Origin: Prostheceraeus crozeri
Taxonomy: Eukaryota; Platyhelminthes; Polycladida; Euryleptidae
Assembly (NCBI GenBank): GCA_907163375.1
Contig: CAJQUW010010391.1
Location: 62,001-126,000 of the forward strand
Reading direction: 5' to 3'
Length of the DNA stretch: 64,000 nt
Each line of letters opens with the position of its first letter. Positions within the stretch are counted from its first letter, which is position 1. The notes under the pieces were generated by a model that saw nothing but the letters and a program-made list of their open reading frames with translations, did no database searches and was not told where the DNA came from. Positions 1-9,602 of this stretch are shown piece by piece. The position numbers and the translations under genes are program-made.

Positions 1-247
1 CTTGGATTTCAACTCCAACTTTTTGCTGGGGTCTCTCAATCAATGAAGGGAAATTTTGATTACGAGAAGATTTGCTTGAGATAGCTTGACTTTGCTTTAA
101 TACTGAAATGCCGAGAATTTTGGATTGCCGATACAACGTCGAAATGCGTCAATTGACGCACTACAAGATTTTATATTTTTTAAATCCCAAAATTGATGTC
201 AATCATATTCCAATGACCTTAAGCATTAAAAGTATTAAGATGTATTA
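1..247. other. Unassigned AT-rich DNA
   Basis: I see no gene, repeat end or RNA in this stretch. It flanks the pogo/Tigger-type element that begins at 248. Confidence 0.5.
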
Positions 248-1977
248 CAGCAGCCCCTGTCATTAACGTTCTTGCTTTTAACGACTTCCTGTCGATTACG
301 ACCAAAAAATTTGGCACCGATGCAAAATTACTATATCTCTTATATAATTCAACCTGTGCATAACGACTTCCTGTCTAACGCGGCTCACGACCTCAGTAAT
401 TTGGCAAACTGCTCTCTGATCCCTGTTTATTGCGACCGCAGATTGCGGGGAACAAAGAAATACGTGTAGATGTTTCACTGACTTTATGTATTAATAACAG
501 ACAAACATCAATGGTCTTATTATGTAACAGCTGTCAGGTGAGCATTTTGATCCCTCACTCTGAGCTCTCACAGATACGTGAGTCTCAACACTCACAATTT
601 ACTGGCTTCGTAGCTTGCTGGAGGCGATGAGACAACATAAAATAGTGGAGTATTGAAAGATCTTGGTCTCATGCACACAACGAAGGACATTAATGAGATT
701 AAAAAAAAACTTGAAATAGCATCTTGCTTTCATTGTATATTGTACATATACACTGTAAATCGCTGGATACGAAAATTACATACAAACACATACCAAGTTT
801 ACATACAATTTGAAACCAACATTTGATACGAGATTCTGGTATATATAAAGAAATCTGGTTTTTTTTTTCATACGAATTACTTTACTTTCGTTCGTATGTG
901 TGTGGTATGTAAACGATACGAACTATGCTAACTGTGATTGGTTGTTTTACGTTGAATTGGACTTTATATGTTTTGATTACGAGACCCCGGTGCATTGGTA
1001 TTGTTATTCGTATGTCTATGCTATGAATAAGATATTAAAAAATGCAAATAAAAAATGTAATATACACATATACTACTTCCAATAATTTTTTTTTTTAATA
1101 TTCGTGAATAAGTATTGTCTTTAACTAGATTGATTTATGTGTATTTAAATTAGATTTATTCTTCGCAGCCGTATGTCAGCATTTGTCTTCTTCGCAGTAT
1201 TGATATATTAAGATCATTATATATATTATATATAATATTTATATATCACAAGAGGAATCAAATACAAAAATTTTATTGAAATAAGCCTTTTATCATGATT
1301 GATTGATGCTTTCTTTAAACTTTGTGCTCACACCTTTTTTTATTATTAAAAAAGCATACAAAAATAACTAAAAACAAAATGCTAAAAAATAAAAAAATAT
1401 TTGGTAATACCAAAAAAAAAAATTGGTATTGAAATATTTTTATATGTAGTGTAGGCTTATACTGGTGCAACATGAAGCATATGCCGGGTATTATTGGAGA
1501 AAGTTAGCTTGCATGCTAAAAACACAATGGAATATGAATGCATGTACATGCTGTAATAGGCCTACATTTGAATTTATTCTACATAATTGTACTGGTAGTA
1601 TAATCTCACAGTTTTACACAATGTCTGCACACTGTCCCTAACTACAGTGTATCAACAAATTTTCCATTAATTAATGTGTACTTGTTTGTGTATCATATTA
1701 TCGTTATATTTCTATACAGTTTTCTAAAACTTCATTAAATCTTGCGTAATAGGCCCTTTGAATAGACACTTTCATAGCCTCTGAAACTATAAAAGCTAGT
1801 ATCATTCGTGCAGTCATGATGTGTTGGACTTGTGTGTAGGCTTATGACTGGATATTGCTATAATGTCATATATTAAACAAAAAGGTAGCCAAAAGTTTGC
1901 CTGTGAATAACGATCACCTGTCTATAACGACTTTATTTGCTTTGCAGAGAGGTGGTCGTTATAGACAGGGACTACTG
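248..1977. mobile_element. Non-autonomous pogo/Tigger-type DNA transposon
   Basis: The left end reads CAGCAGCCCCTGTCATTAAC and the right end, reverse-complemented, CAGTAGTCCCTGTCTATAAC. Both are flanked by TA (246-247 and 1978-1979), the Tc1/mariner-pogo target duplication. Internal repeats of the AACGAC motif lie near both ends: AACGACTTCCTGTC recurs at about 278 and 361, and TATAACGACTT lies at about 1922. The roughly 1.7-kb interior is AT-rich, with short open frames only and no recognisable transposase, so movement would need a transposase supplied elsewhere. What is seen is the termini and TA; the family assignment follows from the CAG start and TA target. A simple chance match is unlikely because about 15 of 20 terminal bases agree. 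Confidence 0.65.
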
Positions 1978-2769
1978 TATTACAAAGATGAATCATGATA
2001 ACTGTGTAATTATATATAGGCCACGACACTATCCATATAGCCTACCCGGGGTGATTCCGCTCCTCGCAAGTCCTGTCCAAGTCTGGACAAAGCGAGCGAG
2101 TCTGTCCACAGGGATCTTGCCACCTTATGGGAGATGTTCCAATCATCGATTCAAAATATGAAACAAATTTGCTGGAAACATTTATTCGTTACAGTGGTTG
2201 ACATTTGTGATTAAATTAACAATCCACCTTTACTTCATTAGGTTCATTAGGACAGAGATTTGTAGGATTTTCTATTTCTGTCTTAAATTTATTTAGGCCT
2301 ATGTTGGATACGTCAGACATGTTTGGAGAAATAAAGATTTATATGTTGACACGATATAAATGCTTAAGCCTTCAATTTATTTGTTTTCAGGCTACAGCAG
2401 ATTTTCGTAATTATGGCGGCCATTTTGACTTATGCCTATAGCGTCATTATTTGACATAGCCTGTATGTAACTTATTGGCATATCGCTAGTCTCAAATGAA
2501 ATAAAATGGTTGACTTTAAATCTGTTGGCAATACATTATTGGCCTTAAAATCATTCATTTTCGAGATGTAGCCCATTTTTATAATCATGGCGGCCATTTT
2601 GAAAGATGACGTCATAATTTGGCAATAGCTCATTGATGATTTTGGTGACTGACATACATGATATCTGTGACATGTATACTTTCCAGAAATACAAGTGGTT
2701 AAGGGCACACATTTATTTTTGTTTTGATGACCGTTTCCGCCGGGTGTGAATGATTGCATAAGAGGCCGA
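1978..2769. other. Intergenic stretch with two ATGGCGGCCATTTTGA copies
   Basis: The word ATGGCGGCCATTTTGA occurs at about 2413 and again at about 2587, each followed by a CGTCAT-containing tract. They look like two copies of a short direct repeat about 175 bp apart. No coding region is recognisable. Confidence 0.45.
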
Positions 2770-4040
2770 GGGTACATGCCTGATGTTCATGCAAAGCAGA
2801 AGAACTCGACAGCCAAGAACGACGACTGAATGGAAAAGCAAGCATACTTCCAATTCTTTGCTTTGGTAATCATCGTGGCGAAGTCTTTCTGCTGCAGATG
2901 ATTTTAGACAACATCAATTATTGGGTGATGGCTGGATCAACCTTCAGCAGAAATGCCTTGTAACCGAACGCCAGAAACTTTGTATTTTCCTGTTTTATTT
3001 CTTCCAAAGTCTCCATTTCTCTTCCAAGTTCAAGCCCACACATTTTCATTTACTACTTCCAGTTCTTCACTTAAATGGCATTCATCATGGCAAATTCAAC
3101 GTAGCAAAGTGCGTCAAGGTAACAAATTTTAAAAAACAAGCTAACGACTAGTTGATTTTTAAAAGGTGAAGAACATGGTTTAAAAGAAAATTATTATATA
3201 CTAAAATGTGTAAAATTTGAAAATACTTACTAGAAGGACAAACAACGGTCTGTCAACAAAGTCTTTCGCCATTGTTGCAGATTACCAAACAGCTTTCACT
3301 TCAATCATGCAATAATGAATATTTGTAAGTACATAAAGTGTGAAATCAATGTGTTAAATCAAATATTTTTAGTTAAGACATTTTTCAAATAAAAATCAAT
3401 ACCTAGAGGATCATATGACCTTCGTTAGAAAACAATGCAGCATGAATATTATTATATGTGAACTACATGAACAAAAATCGAATTCCAAATTTAAAATGAG
3501 AAATAACTACAGTCAGGCCTATGGCTGGAAATCTTTGTTCACTTTTGTCACTGGATTATGTCACAACTCAGTAGAGAGAAAAAGAGTTAATTAAACGATG
3601 GGGAAAATGAATCCTTACTTGAAACCGCACTGGACCATTTATAAAATTGCTAAAGAGATAAAGAGATGAAGATCTCAGTGATCGATCATGAAGACATTGA
3701 ATGCAGTTTAATGCTCAATCGTAAGTGTGATGACATTGTTCTAAATCAAAATGCCTGAGGTTGAACTTGGAAGGGAGGTGGAAAATTGATAGGAAATAAA
3801 ACAGGAAAATACGAAGTCTCTGGCGTTTGGTTGCAAGGCGTTTCTGCTGAAGGTTGATCCAGCCATCACACAATTGATGTTACATGATCATCTGTAACAG
3901 AAGGACTTCGCCACGATGGTTATCGTTTAAATGAGGAATTGGAAGTATGCTTGCTTTTCCATTCAGTCGTCGTTCTTGGCTTTTGAGTTCTTCTGCTTTG
4001 CATGAACATCAGGCCTACACTATCGTGCTTAAATGCAATC
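2770..4040. mobile_element. Foldback-type element with about 300-bp inverted arms
   Basis: The left arm (about 2775-3075) and the right arm (about 3735-4020) are inverted copies. The words AAGCAAGCATACTTCC and TGGCTGGATCAACCTTCAGC on the left recur as their complements on the right. The arms differ by substitutions and small indels, so this is an old element rather than an assembly fold. The spacer (about 3080-3730) has no recognisable ORF. The sequence outside the right arm (to about 4145) matches another dispersed copy at 39.59-39.77 kb, so this belongs to a repeat family. The class is unknown. Confidence 0.6.
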
Positions 4041-4685
4041 ATCGCAATCCTGACTATGGTAATAGAGATGTGTATTGGTTTCAAAATGAGACATCACTTG
4101 TTAATTTCTGTTGGATAATTGTAAAGTTATGCTACTTTAAAATTTAGTCACGCCTTTTATGCCGTACCCTGTAGGCCTAAAGATTCGTTCTGATTTAATA
4201 TCAAGTGGCATCTCGCGTCTGTTCTTACGTAGCGTTCTCAACAGATAAATTATTTGCTTGTTTTTGAGTTTTTTGAAAGTCAATACTGGCGAAATAATTA
4301 TCAACAGTTGCGTGGTTCTTCAGCAGCAAATCTGCGTGCAAGTCAAGCTCGAAGGATTGATACTTTCTATACGTCAAAAAGGGCGTTCAAAGAATAAAAT
4401 TGCAGTCTTCCTCAAAAGGGTTTCCGTCAGTGAATGAATCAGCATGACGCATTTACGACGTGAAGGTCATAAAAAGCTATCGACTGTCTGGTTTCGGCGA
4501 TGCCGAAGTTTCCATGCGCTGATCATGAATTAGCCAAACATTTTGAATGTAATCAAGAACACTACGATAGCGGCTGCAGTCACTCTACCTGCCGTTTTCA
4601 GAGTTACATTGTCTTCATATATAATTCGGGAGCATCATTATGATCCTTGTTTTGAAATACCACATGGGCTCTCGTTCCGGACCTG
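4041..4685. other. Unassigned non-coding DNA
   Basis: The first 100 bases are repeat-family sequence shared with 39.6-39.77 kb. Nothing further is recognisable up to the LINE fragment at 4.69 kb. Confidence 0.4.
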
Positions 4686-4689
4686 GATT

Positions 4690-5028
4690 CAACACTAGCG
4701 CAGAGAGACAGAAATGAGTGCAAATGAAATAGGAAGTCATGCCGCGTTCAAATCAATCAAGGATCTCAACAGAAATTCGAAGCAGAAGACAGGGGTTATC
4801 AAAGACGAAAATGTAAGGCTACTCCAAGGCGATGAAGCGGTCACCAGGCAGTGGACGAAATACTGCACTGAGCTGTTTAAACGACCAGACACTGATGCTG
4901 CTGCACATTGATGAACTACATAACATGTCACCCCCACATGACCTCCAGCATGACATAACGCTATGCATGAGGTGGAAGCGTCAGTCAAACGATAGAAACT
5001 TCGAAATAGACCAGGCAGTGACATTATT
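4690..5028 (+). pseudogene. LINE reverse transcriptase fragment, part 1 of 3
   Basis: The translation has the linker seen just before the RT domain of many LINEs: GVIKDENVRLLQGDEAVTRQ followed by WTKYCTELF, resembling the family pattern of a lysine-aspartate-glutamate stretch then RWxEYCxELY. After a stop and a frame change comes HEVEASVKR, then RPGSD, the usual start of the RT fingers region. At 5017-5028 the frame is cut by the minus-strand Penelope-like element. It resumes after the second copy of the target duplication at 20369 (IIAGEVLEL) and again near 21530 with further RT motifs. The clade cannot be settled from this piece. It is clearly dead. Confidence 0.65.
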
Positions 5029-5374
5029 CATATCGGAGTAGGCAAAATCCAATTCTGTCTTCTTCTAAAATTTTATGGCTAAGAGATGACGTTAAAAGCT
5101 ATTTACAGGCCCGACGTTTCACGCATTTGCGCTTCCTCAGGGTCAACACAAGCTAAAACCACAAGTAAGACCGACAGCGTAAGGAGAGCGTGATGACAAA
5201 GCTCTGCAACCTTATATGGTGGTGTGTGGGATGTGAGAATCAGACTAAAAATCAATCAGTTCATGTTTGCGGTTAATGTTGGGCTTCATGCTCTTGATAC
5301 ACCGAGCTTCACTCAAACGAGTGTCGACAGGATTCTTACATTTGTCCAAGATATCTAAAATGAAGTTGTCAATA
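5029..5374 (-). pseudogene. Penelope-like element: C-terminal end of GIY-YIG domain and 3' UTR
   Basis: Reading on the minus strand from 5374, the frame gives NFILDILDKC followed by DTRLSEARCIKSMKPNINRK and HELIDF, ending at 5245. A TR-x-x-EA-x-x-IK-x-x-x-P-x-x-N-x-K pattern is typical of the last helices of the GIY-YIG nuclease in Penelope-like retrotransposons. There it nicks target DNA to prime reverse transcription. The remaining bases down to 5029 are 3' UTR, including the hammerhead-like motif at 5112-5141. The upstream part of the same protein lies beyond the hAT insertion, at 18145 and above. Confidence 0.8.
5112..5141 (-). ncRNA. Hammerhead-ribozyme-like motif of the Penelope-like element
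   Basis: On the minus strand the sequence reads CCTGAGGA, then AGCGC-AAAT-GCGT, then GAAACGTCG. CTGANGA, a closing stem-loop and GAAA are the conserved core of the hammerhead ribozyme (CUGANGA / stem II / GAAA), with GUC as a possible cleavage triplet. Hammerheads are known in Penelope-like elements. Stem III would be only the palindromic ACGU, so activity alone is doubtful; it may need dimers. Confidence 0.5.
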
Positions 5375-5382
5375 GACACAAT

Positions 5383-5515
5383 CAGAATTGGAAAAGTCGG
5401 AATTGGAATTAATTCCGATCCGGAATTAATTCCATTTTTCATCGGAATTGGAATTGGAATTGACGATATTCAAATCTACTAGAATTGGAATTGGAATTGA
5501 CCCTGATAAACCTCA
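5383..5515. repeat. GGAATT subterminal array, left hAT end
   Basis: GGAATT and its complement repeat many times, in both orientations, within the first 130 bases. The matching array at the other end is at 18000-18115. Such arrays in hAT ends normally bind the transposase. Confidence 0.7.
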
Positions 5516-5849
5516 ATTCCACTTTTTCGATTGACCTGTGTTAAATCTATTTGTACAAAAATTGAAATTGCAACGTCCAATCACAACAATTGACAATATT
5601 AATTTTTAAGACTATAGTTATATAGCCCTAGAACGTATAAAATTATTTTCTACGTTTTAGTACAAATGAGGTCATTTTGACCTCACGTAATTTAAAGAAT
5701 ATTTTTGACATTAGATAATCCTTCTCGCTTGAGCTGTGTGATGATAGTCGTGTGGATTCAATCGCTGGTTACTTTTTAAACAACTCTGGTTCGAGCCCCT
5801 AGTCATTCGCATCAGCAAGTCCTAGTTTGTCACTTTTCTTTTATACAAC

Positions 5850-6644
5850 ATGAGTGAGAAAGAAAAGGCGCATCCTGATTTTGGACTAGTCAAACGCATG
5901 TCAAATGCCCAAATGTCCAAGCTGTCGAAAGACCAATTGATTTCAGTCCTGAGAGAGGCTATCAATAATTGCAATGCCCCAGAAGCGGGACAAACGGCCA
6001 CTCCATATGCTACCAAGGATGTCATCGTTGAGATTATGGACAACAAACTGAATAGTCATTTCAAATTAATTGAAGAAATGTTATCCCAAACCATGGAGAG
6101 TCTCAAGAATGTACGCTCCACGTGCGATTCTCTCCAAATCCAAATCAATGAGTTGAAGGAGAAATCTAAATCCAAGTCTATCAGCTTTGACTCTGATGAC
6201 ATTGTAAATGAGTTAGAGCAACGGATGAATCGACGATCGAATGTGGTTATATCTGGATTAGCAGAGAACCAAAGTGGATCTGTCGACGAGAGGAAACAAA
6301 GCGATGAATCGAAAGTTAAAGACATTTTTCGCGAGCTCGGCAACCATTCTGCAGTTGTGCTCTCTGTAGCAAGAATCGGGAAGCCTAGTTCCAAAAGATC
6401 AAGACTTGTGCGGGTGACTTTGTCTGACTCTGAAATGAAAATGTCGATTTTGAAAAATTCTAAGTCCCTCAGAAGTTCGAACTCATATCGTCACATATTT
6501 GTAAATAATGACCTGACATTTAAACAAAGGGAGGAACAAAAGGCTCTTCGTGACGAATTGAAAACCAGAAGAGGATATGGGGAAGACGTCGTCATCTACA
6601 AAAGCAAAATTACAAGGAAAGATGATATCAAGAATTTTCAATAA
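5850..6644 (+). CDS. CR1-like LINE ORF1 protein (264 aa)
   Basis: This ORF1 protein would bind LINE RNA and act as a nucleic-acid chaperone in the ribonucleoprotein. The frame is intact from an ATG (MSEKEKAHPDF) to a TAA just before ORF2. Residues about 60-125 are rich in leucine, lysine and glutamate in a heptad-like pattern, suggesting a coiled coil for trimerisation. Residues about 130-260 run NVVISGLAE ... VLSVARIGK ... LVRVTL ... FVNNDLTFKQREEQKALRDE, the RRM-like and C-terminal layout of CR1/L2-type ORF1 proteins. ORF2 opens within a few bases downstream. The intact frame contrasts with the broken ORF2. The exact clade was not determined. Confidence 0.75.
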   Translation: MSEKEKAHPDFGLVKRMSNAQMSKLSKDQLISVLREAINNCNAPEAGQTATPYATKDVIVEIMDNKLNSHFKLIEEMLSQTMESLKNVRSTCDSLQIQINELKEKSKSKSISFDSDDIVNELEQRMNRRSNVVISGLAENQSGSVDERKQSDESKVKDIFRELGNHSAVVLSVARIGKPSSKRSRLVRVTLSDSEMKMSILKNSKSLRSSNSYRHIFVNNDLTFKQREEQKALRDELKTRRGYGEDVVIYKSKITRKDDIKNFQ

Positions 6645-9130
6645 ATTGTTTTTCATGTTGTGTACCCCCCTATATCCTTTTATCCAACATACAATCCCTA
6701 CGTCCAAAGCACGACGAATTGTGTGTAATTTCTTCCGCTAGAGTACCCGATGTTATTGCCCTCTGTGAAACCTGGTTACATGAAAATATTTCTGATGACG
6801 AGCTAATAATTCCAGGATACAGTCTTCATAGACAAGACAGACATGATGGCAGAAGAGGCGGTGGCGTTTGTGCTTACGTACGAAACAACATTACTCATAC
6901 TGTTGAACCTTTAGTTGATAATCTGGATTTTATTGAATGTCTTCGTATAAAGTTTAATTCAATAAGTATTGCTTTACTGGTCATATACATTCCTCCGAAT
7001 TTGAATAGCTCCAATTATCAGCAAGTGAATGATTTTATCATCTATGTTTGCGATTCATTGTCATCTTTTGAACTCATGATTGTTAGAGACCTAAATAGAT
7101 TCCCTACAAACTGTATTGATGGAAGTTTGAATCTTAAGCAAGTAGTCAACTGTCCTACACGGAAAGGTAATATTCTTGATAAAATCCTTCTGTCTGACTC
7201 TGTCCTTTCATCCTACTATTGTAAAGCATGTCCTGTATGTCTCAACTCTCCTATCAAAGTAGGACCCCCAATTGGAGGTTCTGATCACGGTACTGTTACG
7301 TTGAGACCTTGCAATAATGTCATGCAGAAAGCTAAGGAAAAGTTTTATTTTGCTAAAGTATATAATTTTCGTGATAGTCATGTTGCCAAATTTTGTCATT
7401 CATTAGATGCCTTTCCTTGGCAAAGATTCTATGGAATGGATGTTCCCTTCAAAGAAAAATTTAATATTTTTTACAGCATTTTGCACAATGCTATGGAAAA
7501 CATCCCACAACAAACTGTAAGAATGTCCGGTCGAGAGAAACCATGGATCACACCTAGATTGAAAATGATGATAAACCTCCGCTATGATGCCTACAGGAAA
7601 GGAAATTTTGATTTGTATTATCACTATAAAGAGAAAGTCACAAGCGAAATGAAGTGCGCAAAAAGAAAATGGATTGAAAGCCTAAACGGTAAACCAAATG
7701 GATTATGGAAAGTACTCAGTGCAACGAATAATATCAAATCAAATAGTCTTTCAATTTCAAATGATGCAGCAGAGACTATCAATGCTAGTTTTGCATCGAA
7801 CTTCTCCGCTCCTCCTAACTGGCCTGATATTTTGCGAGGAGTTGAAGAAAAGGCTGAAGCAAAGGAATGGAAAACTGATATCTCTGTTGAAAGAACCTAT
7901 GCCTTACTCCAAAAATTGAAAGCAAACCAGTCCTCCGGTAGTGATGACATCCCGCCATTCCTAGTAAAAGCTGCCTGCGATGTCTTAGCTGCTCCGCTCA
8001 CCCATCTTATCACCCTATCCTTCGAATCCAAGTCAGTGCCCGATGCCTGGAAAATTGCTAGAGTAAATCCAATCCCCAAAAAGAAACATAATGACTTCCG
8101 GCCTATATCGGTCTTACCTGCATTCTCAAAAGTCCTCGAACAATATGTAATTGATTCGATCAAGCCATCTCTCATTGACGCATACGGTACCGACCAATTT
8201 GGTTTTAGACCGTCCTACTCAACGCTTCACGCAAACATCCGCATTCACGACTTCACAACATTATCATTGGACGAGTTGTATTGTACTGGTGTCGCTTTAC
8301 TTTCATTCGACATGTCCAAAGCATTTGACCGTCTTAATCATGGGAGTCTTATCAGCTCCTTAATCGAGGCTGATCTTCCCAAGGATTTTATGTTATGGTG
8401 CAGTGATCTTCTCGTGAACCGTCATCAATATGTGAAGCTAGGACATTGTACGAGGTCTACCACCCCAGTTACTTCAGGTATTCCGCAAGGATGAAAACTT
8501 TCTCCCTTTCTTTTCTGCACCCATATGAGATCATTCAAAGCTCTACACCCACATGCCTTGACTTCTAAATATGCTGACGACATCGTGATTGTTCTACCTG
8601 CCTTCCGTTCAATTGATATCGAACTCCAAATTCGAGACGAAATCAATCATTTAAAAGACTGGTGTAACTCACATGGTCTAGTACTAAATTGTGAAAAAAC
8701 CCAATGCATGTTTATTGCTAAAAGTCAGAATTCTTTAGTGCCTCGTGATATTCATTTTGTAAATAGTATAAAGATTCTTGGAGTCATTTATGACTCAAAT
8801 CTATCTTGGAATACTTTTGTAGACAATTTATGCAAACGTGCCAACCAGCGTCTTTATGTCATAAAGTGATTAAAACAATGCCTTTCTGTGTCCCAACTCA
8901 TTCAGATTTATATTGCTACTGTCCTTTCAACGCTGGAATACAATGCTGCCCTCCTCGTTGGACTGAACCAGCTTAATGTTTAAAAATTGGAAAGGTTCGG
9001 CGACGTTCTTACAAAATTATTTGCGGACCAAAGTGCAGTTGTGATAGCTTTACCCCCTATCCCTAAGAAGGGAAAGATCTGCCCTAACAGTTTTCAGAAA
9101 AATGTTAGAACCAAAACATTTATTGCATAA
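6641..9130 (+). pseudogene. CR1-like LINE ORF2 (APE endonuclease and reverse transcriptase)
   Basis: ORF2 would nick target DNA and reverse-transcribe the LINE RNA. The frame is open from about 6641 (no clear ATG) and gives NIQSLRPKHDEL, then PDVIALCETWLHE, the APE-type endonuclease N-terminus, and RRGGGVCAYVR. The RT follows: SGSDDIPPFLVKAA, FRPISVLPAFSKVLE, DQFGFRP, LLSFDMSKAFDRLNH and GIPQG. A TGA at about 8492 then interrupts the frame, which continues as LSPFLF and SKYADDIVIVLP (the YADD catalytic motif, about 8570). Further stops occur at about 8869 and in the C-terminal part up to about 9130. The protein is therefore inactive in this copy. A segment like its C-terminus recurs at 48.4 kb. 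Confidence 0.8.
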
Positions 9131-9602
9131 AATCATGCCCCCCAAACTTTCAAGATCCCGACATTCCCTCGCTGTCTCTATCCCCTTTTCAAAAACCCAA
9201 CAACGCCAATTGTCATTTATTCCCAGATGCTCTATTTTGCATAACCTAGCAGAAATATGCTAACTAATGTATTTCCTACAGCTACTGTGCATGTCTTCTG
9301 TATACTGTACAAGCCCTGTATTTTTCATCTGTGTATCTGCAATGCATGATTTCCATTTCAAATGAATAAACACATACTACTACTACTACTTTCTCCGCTT
9401 CTGAACGTGCTACAGCTCATGAACTTTTTTCTCTCGCAAGAAACAAGCATCCGTCCAACAGCATAATTTTGTCAGCACCATCTCCTTTTGAAAGCTCCAA
9501 TAATGAGTGGTCTCCTGCCACAAAGGCGGCTGTTTATGACAAAATTCTCAATCATTTAAACTGATATATGGGAGGCTTACGCCCCATCTCCTCAATTCAA
9601 CA

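Larger units (their letters stand above)
5690..9392 (+). mobile_element. CR1-like non-LTR retrotransposon, near full length
   Basis: It contains ORF1 (5850-6644), an APE-RT ORF2 (about 6641-8870 and decayed further) and a 3' tail ending in a TAC trinucleotide repeat at about 9374-9390. Order and content match the CR1/L2/Daphne group. The 5' boundary is uncertain, between about 5690 and 5845; a GGTTCGAGCCCC word at about 5789 resembles a pol III B box, but no tRNA fold is evident. The 3' tail is interrupted by the PLE at 9393-12485. Confidence 0.75.

Noticed and set aside
900..1085. 61-codon open frame
   Set aside because: Lies inside the non-autonomous pogo/Tigger-type element, has biased AT-rich composition and no motif; chance open frame.
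5789..5805. tRNA gene at GGTTCGAGCCCC
   Set aside because: B-box-like word only; no A box or cloverleaf partner at the right distance.
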